This document shows, piece by piece, positions 22,834-33,784 of a stretch of DNA of 64,000 bases. Within the stretch, counting starts at the first letter, position 1. Each line of letters starts with the position of its first letter. The position numbers were made by a program, and so were the translations under genes. The notes under the pieces were generated by a model that was given only the letters and a program-made list of their open reading frames with translations, ran no database searches and had not been told where the DNA came from. The stretch is from Moniliella sp. 'wahieum' (taxonomy: Eukaryota > Basidiomycota > Moniliellomycetes > Moniliellales > Moniliellaceae), in NCBI GenBank assembly GCA_003971905.1, contig RSEE01000031.1:372001-436000 (forward strand). The letters run 5' to 3'.

Positions 22834-24016
22834 ATGCCCCCTCTCCCCGCCCTGCTGCTGCTGCTGCTGCTGCTCCTACGCCTGCTACGCCCGCCACGAC
22901 TGCCACGCCCAGTGCTTCCGATCCCTGCCCTGCTTCGTGTGTCCGACGTGCGCAAAGTCATTCGCCCGCCACGACCTCCTCCGCCGCCACGTCGCCCGCG
23001 AGAAGCGCAACGCCGCCCTGCCCCGCCAAAAGTCCTGCCTCGAGTGTGCACGCACCAAAACCAGGTGCGACCTCACCGTCCCCTGCGCCCGCTGCCGCAA
23101 AAGGCACCAGCCTTGTGTGAGTCTCCCTCCCCCCCCCCTCCTTTCCCCTTCCCACCGCTTTTTGCCCTGGGCGTTCGTATGAGCCTCCCTCCCTCTCCCT
23201 CTACACCGTCTTGCTTGGATGGCACGGATCGACTGACCATGCCATGCGGCGGTGGGCACTGCAGCGACAGGTGTACGCCACCACCTCGGCCAGCGCAACA
23301 CGTGCCCGCGCTCATTCGGCTCCCAGCAGGTGTCTCTGGGCCCTCCACCGCCCAAGATGGCCTTCAGTGCGGACCACAAGTGGGGGAAGAGGGGATCTCC
23401 TCCTATACGCTGGGTGCCCCCTCACCCACTCCCTGTTACGATCCACCGCCCGACCAGGAGCCGGCGTCTGTAATGCCCCCCTTCTCATTGCAGGAGGCCT
23501 GCCGCCTTCCCGCCGGGACCACCGATGTCTCTTGCATGCACATACCCCATCGCCTCTGTTTCCCACGTTTCCTGATGCGCACGCTTTCACGCCCACACCA
23601 CGTATACCTCACCTGCAGTGGTCAAAGCATCTTCGGCTTGGTCCCATGACGGCCATACCACCAACAACGCCTCTTCCCTCAGCGAGCAGCAGCAACAAAC
23701 CACCATCTCTCACTTTGTCAACCACAACCTCTGCCTTCTTCCCACGTCCGCCACTCGGCTGGAACTCAAGCCAACAACACACATTGATACCTCCCTCCCA
23801 TTTCTTTGGATCCCTTTGTAAATATCAAGTGGGATAATCTCTTTCCCAGCATGCCACCAAGTATGACTCAATTCTACCATGCCGCCTGCTCATCTGGGGT
23901 ATCTGAATTCATCCGGCGCTGAAGCCTCTCTGGACTCGCTTTTCCTCTCTTCAACAGTCACCGACACCGACACTCTCTCTCCCGATCCCGATCCGTGCGT
24001 TCTCGCCCTCCCGTGA
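22834..24016 (+). CDS. Transcription factor with C2H2 and Zn2Cys6 fingers
   Basis: A nuclear DNA-binding regulator with two finger types in series. A C2H2 finger (FVCPTCAKSFARHDLLRRHV) is followed after about 12 residues by a Zn(II)2Cys6 cluster (SCLECARTKTRCDLTVPC, then ARCRKRHQPC) at about 22930-23115. The six cysteines and C2H2 ligands are all visible. Before the fingers is a poly-Ala/Pro/Thr stretch encoded by the CTG/GCT repeat. A GTGAGT donor at 23116 starts an intron. Downstream exons are Ser/Thr/Pro-rich (PTTPLPSASSSNKPPSLTLS), and the end reads LGYLNSSGAEASLDSLFLSS then TVTDTDTLSPDPDPCVLALP. No fungal_trans domain is seen. Frame changes occur near 22850, 22925 and after 23250. The exon structure downstream of 23250 is uncertain. 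Confidence 0.75.
22852..22874. repeat. (CTG)n microsatellite in the zinc-finger gene
   Basis: About seven CTG units in a row inside the 5' coding part of the zinc-finger gene. In the frame consistent with its neighbours it encodes poly-Ala; slips would change it to poly-Leu or poly-Cys. Confidence 0.9.
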
Positions 24017-24679
24017 CGCCCATTGTAACCGACGTCACCGGCTCCAATCCCCGTCTGCGGGGACGCTTTCAGGAGGCAGGCTTTCGGCGTTGAAAGTCCC
24101 CTCGGCGCTACTGCCGGAAGCGTGGCTGGCCGAGCCATGAGTAGTGTCTATTGGCATATGCTGTGAGAGAAGAAAACTGCCCCAGCTACTTATGTTCTTT
24201 CCATGGGCTGTGCTGAGATGATCGCGGCGAGGAACATGGTGAGGATGGCGCAATGGCGCCGATGCTCCGTGTTGCTCCACATGTTGCCTTGCGCCAATAA
24301 TCTGAACCAATTGACAATTGGTGCCCGTATGTTGGGGGACGTTGATGTATGATGTATCACTGATGGGTGAAGGAGTGGCGTGGCCATATCTATATACTAG
24401 CAAAAATGTTCGCCAGTCTCTCGTATATCCATGTGTTGTGTGTGCCACACATTGTCTCTTCCCCAACATACAGAAGAAAGCGGGGAGTGGCAGGTGGAAG
24501 TATATACACACACCAACAGATCGCACCCGCGAGTCCAGCCCCTCGTCTTCTCCCCATCCCCTTGCCGCCTAAAAAGCAAAAGCACATACCGGCTTTTTTG
24601 CTTCGTCTCCACACATCCACACCACCAAATATACTCCGCCAGGTCCCTGCTTCCTTTTTTCCCTTTATTCACGACAGCT
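24017..24679. other. Intergenic spacer, AT-richer
   Basis: A spacer of about 660 bases before the secreted-protein gene. Base composition is clearly more AT than the flanking genes (for example atatctatatactagc near 24387). The last 150 bases are typical promoter/5' UTR sequence. No gene is seen. Confidence 0.5.
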
Positions 24680-25406
24680 ATGAAGTTCGCTGCTGTTACG
24701 ACCTTGTTTGCCTTGCTGCTCACTTTGGTCCAGGCTCTGGAAGTGGACTTTTCCTTCCGCCAATGGGGGTACGTGTGCTGCGCTTCCGGCCCATATGTGA
24801 CTTTTTGCTATTCTTAGTGAGTCTCCGGACAAAGGCCTCTAACCCTTTTATTGCATTCTTTCCGGGAATTGGGTAGGGTGGGTGCCTGCCAACACAACAA
24901 TACGCTCAAGTGGACCTACACCGCGTCCGACCCGCCATGTTTAGTGTGGCGTGCTCAACTCGGACACCCAGCTGAATGGAAACCTGCAAGTGGCCAACAG
25001 CCTCAACACCTCCACCGGCCAAGCTCTCATCGCCCTGTCTTGCATCCCACCCGGCACGTATTCTCTCCTGTTTGTCAACGCAAGCCAATACTCGCTCACC
25101 ACCCGCAAGTCTACCTCACCCCAACCCTTCACCGTCTCCCCAACGGTACTGCGCCGTCGACTGCCACCTCTGTGCCCCAAGGCAGCACGACCGGCGCATC
25201 TTCCATCTCGGCCTCGGCCACCTCGCTGTCAGTCCCTTTGTCGGCAGTGCGACCGCCAGCTCGGGCAAGCCACCTCGCGCCTCGCTCATCGTCTTCGTTT
25301 CCAGCTCCTCCACGTCGGGCGCAGAGCATGCGACAAAACCATCGCTTTTTCATGAGCACCATGTTCCTGGGTAGGACTCTCGGGAGTCATGGCGCTGTTA
25401 CAGTGA
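24680..25406 (+). CDS. Secreted Kre9/Knh1-like Ser/Thr-rich protein, probably GPI-anchored
   Basis: The first 20 residues (MKFAAVTTLFALLLTLVQAL) are a textbook signal peptide. After an intron from a GTACGT donor near 24768, the mature region carries an Ig-like Kre9/Knh1 N-terminal fold: HNNTLKWTYTASDPP, VVLNSDTQLNGNLQVANSLN, and CIPPGTYSLLFVNASQYSLT. This family is found in many fungal wall and adhesion-related proteins and is linked to beta-1,6-glucan assembly. A Ser/Thr-rich stalk follows (STATSVPQGSTTGASSISAS). The end appears hydrophobic (LGVMALLQ before TGA), compatible with a GPI signal, but frame shifts near 24850, 24940, 25110 and 25250 make the C-terminus uncertain. Acts at the cell surface. 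The role in wall assembly is inference. Confidence 0.75.
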
Positions 25407-27591
25407 TTCACATCTCCTCTTGGCCTTGTGGTGCCCCCTCAGTTTTTTCTTCTCTCAATCAGAGAGCCGATATCTTTGGCCGGGATGCCCGGCCTGTTCA
25501 GCGGTTCTCTTCCTGTTTCCATTTGCGTCCCTCTCCCTCTCCACCGTTTCCCTTTAAAACGCCTTCTTCCTCACGCACAGCATGTGATGATGACCCCCTT
25601 TGTTCACTCGACCTGCCTCCTTTTCACTGTACATATGTATACTGGAGGCATTTCCGTGAGATGACGTTTCAATTGATGTCCGAAAAAACAGACACACCCC
25701 TTCTCTTCCTTGGACCGCACGTCTTAGCTGGTTTTCCTGATGACTGTGGTCGAAAGAGCTATACCGGAAGGGCGTGTTAAGCAAAAAGGGAGTGAGCCTC
25801 AAAGGCTTTTGGGGGTCGCACAGGCATGGATCTGGCGCGCGACGGTACGTTCGAAATTGAACTTTTCGAAGGAGGAGCACACCAAACGAGAGATAATTTT
25901 GTCAATGAGAGGGGATGGATGAGGAGAGATTAGCTATGGGTGTGTGGTGATAAGTATACCCCCATTCCGTATCTCTTGTTTGCACCGTGGCTCCTATAGT
26001 GGCATGCCCTAGTTGGAGGGTGGTATAGACTTGGACTGCGCCCGCTCCCACACGGCGCCCCCACCTTATTCCAATGCAAGCGCACTTGAGTAGTACTGGC
26101 ACCCCCGGCGCTTTCCCTTGTTCAGTTGCCTAGGCTACTACTACCTCTTCGCTGGTGGTTTCTTTCGTCATCTCGTTCTCGGTCATCTATATTTCTGGTA
26201 TACTAGTTGCTGAGACAGCGCTGTCTGCTCACTGTGGTAACCGTAGTACGTCACACGTCACTCCACTCTCTCGTCCATTAAGCTTTTCGTTATACTCGCG
26301 CGAAAGCGCGACCCTTTTCTTGCTCTGCTCCCTCCAGGCTGGCAATATATATAGGTCACTAGAGATATTACGCCCCGAAGACGGAGGGATTAACCGGTTA
26401 TATTTATTGTAAAGAGATAACACGACTGCTGCTGTTCCTTGTCAAAAAGCCCCTGCTTTCTTTCATGCATGTAATATGTCCATCTTCTTTCTTGCCACCT
26501 TCCCACCCCCTCACGCAACACCTCCCCACATTTCCTCATGCCCACTCCCCCACCTTCGTCAAACAATGGCCCAACCCGGCTGACCACTCTTATCGCGCCA
26601 GAGGAGGGGGCAAACAGTAGTGCGCGCGGCCGCTTGCAGCTCGCAGCGGCCCGAGGAGGCCAACGAGAAGCTCGATTGCTGACCATGCTAGGTGCAGAAG
26701 TCCCCCCTCGTTGCGCACAACCCTCCCCGCCACGGCTAGGACCCATGGACCGTCGTCCCTGCCTTACCCGCCCACTTGTTGGACGAGCAGGAGGCGAGGA
26801 ATCCAGCCAAAACAGCTCGAGCTCGCGCGTGCATTCTCTTCTATCAAGCGCCAAGCTCTCATCTCCAGTGTCCGTCCGAATTCAGCAACTCTTCCTCATC
26901 GGCCTCGATCGCGAACCAACAGAGATTTACTCTTCCACCCGACGACGACCTGCACGTAGAGCAACCGCAACTCCTTGAGGAAAAATGGTCTTTCCTGCTC
27001 TCTCGGCAAGGACATACAAGAATGGCCACACCTCATCGATATTGCTTCTTTTCAAGCTCTTCAAGTGTTTGGCTTTGGAGCGAACGGCGGGGAGACACAC
27101 AATCAGCACGCACTATAGTCATTGATTTGTGCAACTCCAGTTTATACCCTTTTTATCCCCGTCCTGCTGGACTGAAAACGTTGCATGTCCTGGGTCATAG
27201 GTCATATTTTGCCCCGTATATCCTGTCTCCTGTGACGATTCTATCTTTCTCAATGTGGCACAACATAGCGCAAAAACAGAGGGGCAGAAGCAACAGATAG
27301 AATCGCAATGTGTAGCAATCATTGGCCCTTGGGCGGCGGGATATCGGGAACCCAGCGGGCCGTGCTCATCGCCGGACGGGCATTGTATGAACGCACCAAC
27401 GCATCAATCTCCACTTCGGGCTCCGAGGGCGCACCCGACTCTCCATCATGGAAGAGAGGGAGAGCACACTACCCCTTCGCGTCCGCAACGGAGACAACGG
27501 TGCATTCTCTTCGAACCGACCACCGCCCGACCAGTCTCGACCGAGGGCAGGTGCACAGCCTCTCCCACCTCCCAATGGGACCGGCATCGAA
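25407..27591. other. Long gene-poor, AT-richer stretch
   Basis: About 2.2 kb separating the secreted protein (+) and the esterase (-). From roughly 25600 to 26450 the sequence is AT-rich for this window. Only the weak coding candidate at 26538-27109 lies inside. The last 300 bases are GC-rich again and could include 3' UTR of the esterase. No transposon domain is detected. Confidence 0.5.
26538..27109 (+). CDS. Weak candidate gene, unrecognised
   Basis: Open frames here combine into protein-like pieces, such as RRGIQPKQLELARAFSSIKR and TLPPDDDLHVEQPQLLEEKW. They lie in different frames, and no domain is recognisable. There is no convincing start or splice pattern. It could be a fragmentary real gene damaged by indels, or chance coding-like sequence. 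I keep it only because GC content rises sharply here relative to its AT-rich flanks. Confidence 0.2.
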
Positions 27592-28984
27592 TCACTCTCG
27601 CTCGGTTCTGTGAGGCAGTCGGGGCAGAGGGAGTGTGGGTGCGGTAGTCCCGCTCCCGGGCTCAATTAGCTGCCCCAGCGTATTCTCCATGTCCTGCCGC
27701 ATCCTCGTCTAAGCGGGCGCGCGTGCCAAGAGAAATGCCCTGCATTGGCGAGAAGGGCTCTTGCTTCTCCCACACGGGAATGGCCAAGGAGCGGACAAAG
27801 TGCGCAGCTGACTGGAGCGCTTTCCGGCTGGCTCAAGAAAGAGCCGCTTGGAAGACATGCACTGCATCGGTAAACACTTCAAAGCGAACTCGCACCCGGC
27901 GCGAGGCCTTGTGCGCCAAAACGTGGCTTCGCCCGCAACACCTCGGCTTCCCCACATTGAATCAGCAGGGGCGGCAGGCCACATGAGATCGCCAAAGAGC
28001 GGACTGGCATACGGATGGGTGAGGTACCGCTCCATGTTGGCTCCCAAATAAGCAGCAACAGGGTTGAGATGGTCCCCGGGGGCCGGTTTGGGCAAGTAAT
28101 CGTATTGTGCGTTGGAATCCCACGACTCGCACGATAACGTCAAATCCACCCAGGGGGAGAAGAGCATCGCACCTGCCGGAAGCGGGTAATTGTTGTCCTC
28201 AGGTAGAGCATCATTGCCATTGCCAACCCGCCCCCCGCCGAGTCAGCACCAAGGATAATGTCCTGCGGAGGGATGCCCAGGTCGTCGACCAGACGCAAGT
28301 AGCTGCTCACCACATCGTGCAGTTGGCCTGGGAAGGGCGTTTCGGGAGCCAAACGGTAATTGACGACAAACATGCGGCAATCCACCGCCTTGCTCAAGGC
28401 GACGGTCAGCGTGCGATGAGTTTGTGCCGACATGGCAAAGTAGGCCCCGCCATGGAAGTAGAGGATGACTTGTTCATGGCGCCGGACACCCTCCTTAGGT
28501 GCGGGGGAGGTATCGGATTCCTCCTCCTGTACTGGCCCGACTCGGAAGCGACACGAGGGGGCGAGAGAGTAGGCGAGCGCCACTCGGTTTGCAACCGTTT
28601 CCACGTCTGCTGCACCACTACCCACTCGGCAGAGAGAATGCGCTTGCCAGATTCCTTGGCGTCGGCCTGGGCGAGGAAGCCGCGCAAGCCGCGCCGCTTG
28701 ACACGAAAGGTGACGGGGGTGATCAGCCCGTCCTTGGGAACGGGATGAGGCGACCCAGCTCGATAAAGGATTGGAGCCCTTCGATGGTGGCCAGATCAGT
28801 AGCTGGAGACGGCACGCATCAAATTGGTAAACACCGTCATCTCGATCCCCCAACTTGGCCTGACTGGGCCATACAGAGCATGCTGTCCCACCGCCTTGCC
28901 CACCGTCATGCCCACCGGAAGGAGCGCACTGACATACCGCCAACTGTCCTTCAATGTCGGCTCGGGTGGTTGCCGTGTCGGCAC
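27592..28984 (-). CDS. Alpha/beta-hydrolase, HSL-type esterase/lipase
   Basis: A hormone-sensitive-lipase-family carboxyl esterase. The oxyanion-hole motif is VILYFHGGAYFAMSAQTHRT. The nucleophile elbow is IILGADSAGGGLAMAMMLYL (GxSxG read as GADSAGG), preceded by the family block FVVNYRLAPETPFPGQLHDV. The acid-containing segment follows (MLFSPWVDLTLSCESWDSN), then HPYASPLFGDLMWPAAP. The N-terminal cap is FTNLMRAVSS, LATIEGLQSFIELGRLIPVP and VTFRVKRRGLRGFLAQADAK. The C-terminus, ENTLGQLIEPGSGTTAPTLP, is short and disordered. The ATG at 28984 overlaps the end of the upstream kinase; an in-frame ATG at 28909 would avoid this. Frame shifts occur near 28800, 28600, 28150 and 27900. The catalytic His is lost in the frame-shifted part. 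Substrate unknown. Confidence 0.85.
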
Positions 28985-30662
28985 TGGGGCTGCACCCGCG
29001 AGGTCGTGGGTACGGCTGTGGATTCAAATGGTTGTAGCAACTCATTCAGGTCCTTCGCCGGTGGGGTTTCCTCCTAGCGGTCGAGGGGTGGAAGGGGTAG
29101 GCGTAGCTGACCTGTCAATGATGGGTGCGTCCCCCCCCTCCTCGACTGGGGGGTGTATGGAGATGACGTTCCGCATCAAATCCGAAGCAGTCTGGAAAAA
29201 ATTTGGGGTAGACAGAATGGGCTTGGGCGTTTCCTCTTCGATTGAGGGCGGAGGAGAGGAGTTCGGTTCTCACTTGGAGGGGGTGGCAAAGTGGTGCTAG
29301 CTCCTCCTGCTGGAAGCAGCGTGGGACGGGATGGGGGAGAGAACTTGGCGGACATAATCGGTCGCCGTTTGCAACACATTGGGCGGAACGGAGGGGACAA
29401 AAGCCATCATGACGATTGGGTTCAAGGTGACCAGGAACATTGCCATCGGGGCCTGGTGGATTGGAAGAGGAAGAGAGCCGACGATGCTCTGGGGTAGGGG
29501 AAGAACTTCCGTCGCCATTATGCAGCCCCATATTCTGCATGGCCTTGAGGATGCCATCGAGGCGGTGTCCATCTAAACTAGTATGAGCACTCGAGGTTGG
29601 GGACGAAGGCGCGCTGGTGGTCGCTTCATGCTCTTTGCGATACGCACTCAGTGACTTGAGGTACCCCACAACTTCCATCACTGTGACGACGCTGCGGAGT
29701 TTCTGGTTCAGAGCTTGGCGCGGAACAGCTGTGGCGAGCGAAACGCCGCGATCTGCTTGGGTGTCTTGGAGATCGGGCAAGTCACGAAGCCAGGGATGCT
29801 GCAACGCTTGGTGCGCGGTCATCCGCTGGATGCAGAGTAAGGCAGTGGCGGATGAAATCTTTGGCCAAATCGCTGACGCCATGCCAATATTCCTCCTCAA
29901 ACACCACCTCCATCCTCATGATCGAACGAAACATACCCGCCTGGTCGTTCCCATAAAACGGGGTGTACCCTCCAAGGATGCAGTACGTCACCACGCCTGC
30001 GGACCAGACGTCTGTCTCGAACGCGTAACCGCCTCGCTCCCCCATCAACACCTCGGGGGAGACGTATTGGGGCGAGCCACAGGCGGTGGTGAGGATCACG
30101 TCATGAGGAAGAATCTTGGAGAGACCGAAATCGCTGATCACCAAGTTGGGTGGGCCGTCGCGCGTCTTGAGCAGCAAATTTTCAGGTTTGATGTCGCGGT
30201 GCACGATGCCATTGTCGTGGAGATAGGCAATACCCTGGAAGAGCTGGCTGGCAATGTGGCGGGCATCGAGCTCGTCGTAATGGACCTTGGAGACAATGCT
30301 GTCGAACAGCTCGCCACCGCGGCAGTAGTCGGTCACCATAAACACACCCTCGCGGGTCTCATAGAGGTCGTAGAGCTTGATGACGTGGGGGTGGTTCAAA
30401 CGCTGGAGGATGCGCATCTCGTCGTGCAACAGGATCTGGTCGCTGTTCTTGAGCGGCTTCTTGGCCACAATCTTCAGCGCCCGTTCCTCGCCCGAGGCGC
30501 GGTGTATGACGAGCTTGACGACGGCAAAGGAGCCATGTCCCAGCACCCGGTCCTGCACTTGTACGCACGCACCAGCTCCGAGGGCAGGAGGGGGCTGCCA
30601 TCGGGCTCGGTGTGGCGAAACCAGGACTGGAATGCGCGCGACACGGAGTGGGCGTGGGGCAT
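28951..30662 (-). CDS. Calcium/calmodulin-dependent protein kinase (CaMK I/II-like)
   Basis: A complete Ser/Thr kinase domain of the CaMK group. The Gly loop is VLGHGSFAVVKLVIHRASGE, the VAIK Lys sits in ERALKIVAKKPLKNSD, the catalytic loop is NGIVHRDIKPENLLLKTRDG, the Mg loop is LVISDFGLSKI, and the activation/APE segment is TTACGSPQYVSPEVLMGERG. Then come WSAGVVTYCILGGYTPFYGN and, after a frame shift near 29830, RMTAHQALQHPWLRDLPDLQ. The tail holds an autoinhibitory-type helix (QALNQKLRSVVTVMEVVGYL) and two similar segments, PNVLQTATDYVRQVLSPIP and PNFFQTASDLMRNVISIHPP. A very short intron (donor GTCAGC, acceptor GCTAG, about 29067-29104) may precede the last exon, which contains DLNELLQPFESTAVPTTS. 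I chose the ATG at 30662 because MPHAHSVSRAFQSWFRHTEP runs into the kinase domain. It is immediately upstream of, and possibly overlapping, the esterase. Confidence 0.9.
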
Positions 30663-31257
30663 GGAGATGCAGCCTTGGAGCGAAACAAACGCGAGCGAGG
30701 GGGGGGTGGGATTGGAGATAGGAGGAGATGGAGGTGATGGTGGTGACGGGGTGGTGGTGATGGGGGGGCGGGATGGATGGGCCATCGGCCTCAGTTGGGT
30801 TAGGACCCCTGCCCAGCCGCCGCCCAACCGACGCAGCCTCCAGGGCTGCGGCCGCCGTAGTAGCGCCATGGCGCGCCATTCAGTTTGTGTATCACTTTCA
30901 CGCGTCGCCCGCGGTGCCTTGTTTCAGTCCCCACTACAGCCAATTCCAACATCGCATCACGGCCGACTCTGTTGGGGTAGTAGTATGGGGTCCTATTTGA
31001 TATCGACACACATCGCAGCCCACTTCCACCCGAATAGCAGGGTCTGCCAGTCCTCATCTATCTTTACCACATCGTCGTACTTAATGGAGTTACAAGCAGA
31101 TCGATGATGGTCGCCCACAGCAAAGTGCACGCACAAGCAAAGGCGGGGGAGGCAATTAATACTATCAAACAAAGAAAATCCACCGCGCACGTGTGCACTT
31201 GGGGCCGTTGTGTGTGCAGCGCCCCCTAATAGGCGGAAAATCTCGATCCTCGCCACA
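30663..31257. other. Spacer, kinase promoter and permease 3' side
   Basis: Sequence between the kinase start and the GIT1-like permease stop, both on the minus strand. The part next to the kinase is rich in GTGGTGATGG repeats on the plus strand. No gene is seen. Confidence 0.5.
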
Positions 31258-33080
31258 TCAGTCCAGAGAGACCGGGACGGTCTTGGTTACCACCTCATCC
31301 GGAGACAGCTTCTCATCCTGAGAAAGTTTCTTGTCCGACTGGGAAGCGTCGTCGTACGGAACAGGCTCCTCGTCAGCCTCGATACCAATTCTTTGGGGTC
31401 ATATCCATGCTCCCTTCAGGTACGCAACGAACGCCTGATCTTCCTTCTTCATCCCGTCCTGCACTACAGGAGGGATAAACAAGAACGTGATCGCCGCGCT
31501 GAACAGCGCAAGACCTCCCGAGATGTAGAACGGGCCTGAATTGAAGAGCACTGGGTTGTACTTCGCCAAGCCACTTTGAATGTCGGGGTAAACATACGTC
31601 CCTACAAACGCACCAATCTGAACAACATTCGAACGCCCGAGTCAGCATACCAGCCTCCACCAACCCCAGCCCCAACCCCCTCATAGATGACCCGGAACGT
31701 ACCTTCCCCGTTGCGGCAGCAATACCATATGCAATGCCGCGAACGCAAGTGGGCGCCACAGCCTTGGAGGCCAGCAACCCCAAATTGTTCCCCGGGCCAA
31801 GCTCCCCCAGAGCAAGGAAACAACCTAGTACCAAAATGAAGCCGGCAATGTGGTTTTGGAGGTAAGTGTAACCACCGGCAAGTCCAAACGCAAATGCAGA
31901 TTGCATGAGCAAACCGATGATCGTGCAGTACTTGGGTCCCACCCGTTCCACTACTACCAAGGCACCCAGCAGAGTACCAGGTAGGTAAAACACATTGATC
32001 AGCGTGGTCCACCCCAGTACTTCGTACAAGTTTTGTTTCCCATCGGGGCCGGACTTGACAACCGAGAGCAAAATCTGGCTAATACAAGCTGGTAGGGTAG
32101 GTGACCCAATCGTAGCACCACCACGCTAGACACAGTGCGGAAAAACGCACCCGTAGCGCTTGATGATCAGCCACCAGGGAAGCTTAGACCACTTGATGTG
32201 GTACTTGGTGTACGATTCCGTCTCTTTCATTTGAAAGCGGAAGAGAAGCACGGTCAATGGTGGCACTGCGCCGAGGCCGAGCGAAACACGCCACACGGTC
32301 GTCAACTTTCCGGGTGAAGTGCCGCCGACAATCCAAAGTATGATGAGCGGAACAAAAGCAGCCACGACAAATCCAAAGTCGATCGCACAGTTGGTCGCCA
32401 GCGAAAAGTACATTTGTTGGCGCTTCTTGTTGATGCCTTCGTGCTCGGTATTCTCGGACGCAGCAACCGATCCCGCAGGGTATTCGGCTCCAATGCCAAT
32501 CCCAATCAGGAAGCGGTAGGCAATCAGTGCCGCAAACAGCCCGCCAAGAGCATGGTTGCCGGTATGTGGGTCGCCCCCGGCACCCCAGGCGCCAGCGGAC
32601 AGATAGAAAGTAGGGTGAGCCAGATCGACGCAAAAAGCATGGCACCCTTGCGCCCAGTCAGGTCCACCGCCACACCAAAGATCAACATCCCGGCGACTGT
32701 ACCGGCAAAGGCAAGGGAGGAGAAGAGTTGACTAAAGTGGGCGATCCGTGGGTCGTCAGGATAGAGATACGTCTAAAGGAAGCAAGCAGGCAGTTTTAGC
32801 ATTGTCAGGGTGCCTGCCACCAAAGAGTAGATCATACGCACCTTGAGGATCGTGTTGGTAGCCCCGGATACTGCATTGACATACCTGTGAGAAGAGATTC
32901 GTTAGTCGTTTTCAGCGAAAATACACAGGGTGTCAGGAGGACCACTACCTACCCATCAAAACAGGGCGCTACCACTGGCGAAGACTGCGCCAGATGACCG
33001 ACCTTGAACATGCGCTTGTAAAGCGGGGCGCGGGGGCCACAGGCGTGGCCTGGGTGCCAGGGTCATCCCTGTTACCCCAT
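31258..33080 (-). CDS. GIT1/PHO84-like MFS permease (phosphate or glycerophosphodiester)
   Basis: A 12-helix major-facilitator permease of the phosphate:H+ symporter family. Recognised blocks in order: FDG followed after an intron by YVNAVSGATNTILKV; LAFAGTVAGMLIFGVAVDLT with GRKGAMLFASIW (MFS motif A); ALIAYRFLIGIGIGAEYPAG followed by SVAASE; QQMYFSLATNCAIDFGFVVA; WRVSLGLGAVPPLTVLLFRF; KLPWWLIIKRY; then GWTTLINVFYLPGTLLGALV and GELGPGNNLGLLASKAVAPT. The acidic cytosolic C-terminus ends KLSQDEKLSPDEVVTKTVPV followed by SLD. The RFLIGIGIGAEYPAG motif resembles the glycerophosphoinositol permease Git1 most, but inorganic phosphate cannot be excluded. Introns lie near 32890-32950, 32775-32840, 32090-32150 and 31640-31700. 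Frame shifts occur near 32560, 31620 and 31410. The start (33080 or 33066) is uncertain. Confidence 0.85.
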
Positions 33081-33205
33081 GGACTGTTGGGTCCCTGAGA
33101 GCTGGGCGACCGACATGAGGGAATGTGTGGTGGCGGTGGTGAGAAAGAAGTCGCGTGGAGGGAGCAGCATCACTCTTTTTAACGCCACGTCTATACCTCT
33201 CCTCT

Positions 33206-33250
33206 GCCGCCTTAGCTCAGTGGTAGCAGGGTTACGCTCGCGAACGCGCT
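33206..33250 (+). pseudogene. tRNA-like 5' half, degenerate
   Basis: The segment GCCGCCTTAGCTCAGTGGTA is a canonical tRNA 5' acceptor plus D-arm start, close to fungal tRNA-Thr. It continues into GTTACGCTCGCGAACGCG, which resembles an anticodon arm. The 3' half lacks a T-arm with TTCGA and lacks a matching acceptor strand, so this is a truncated or heavily mutated tRNA gene. Which tRNA it came from is uncertain. Confidence 0.4.
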
Positions 33251-33784
33251 TAAGCAGTAAAAGCGCTCTATGATCTCTGATCTAAAGCCAAGCTTCAGGT
33301 CTCCCAGTCACACATCAGGCTTCAGGCATAATGCATAATAAAACTGGTGGTCCGGTAGGCAGAACGGTGGCCTAGTGCGGGCAGCGGGGAGGCAGCGCCT
33401 GTGTTTCGCGCGAGTCGCGCTGTGTTGCCATCCCCTAAGTATCGCTGGTAGCGGGCCCGGCATCCACACCCGCTAGCACCGCCGAGGCCTGGTGTCGGGC
33501 CGTACCTGCCGTACCCAGAGCGTGAGCTCGCACGCCACAAGGACAATGACCAGTACCAGGGTCCATCTCGGTCTTCCAAGCGTGCTGCGAAGGATGCGTG
33601 ACGCGTGATGCCCCTGAAAGCAGACCGCAGGAACCCCAGCAGGAAGGAACAACAGCGCCCGCCCTGCTGGGGCGGCTGTGTGTACTGAGTGACGTAGTGC
33701 AGCTGATAGCGATAATCGAATAATCGATCATCGGAGCGAGTGAGAGGCCTGCGAGGGCCGCCTGTGCCCGCATGCTCACTCGCT

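Noticed and set aside
29617-31107. 496-codon plus-strand open frame
   Set aside because: It is antisense to the CaM-kinase, whose motifs are unambiguous. It has no domain of its own and arises from GC-biased codon use.
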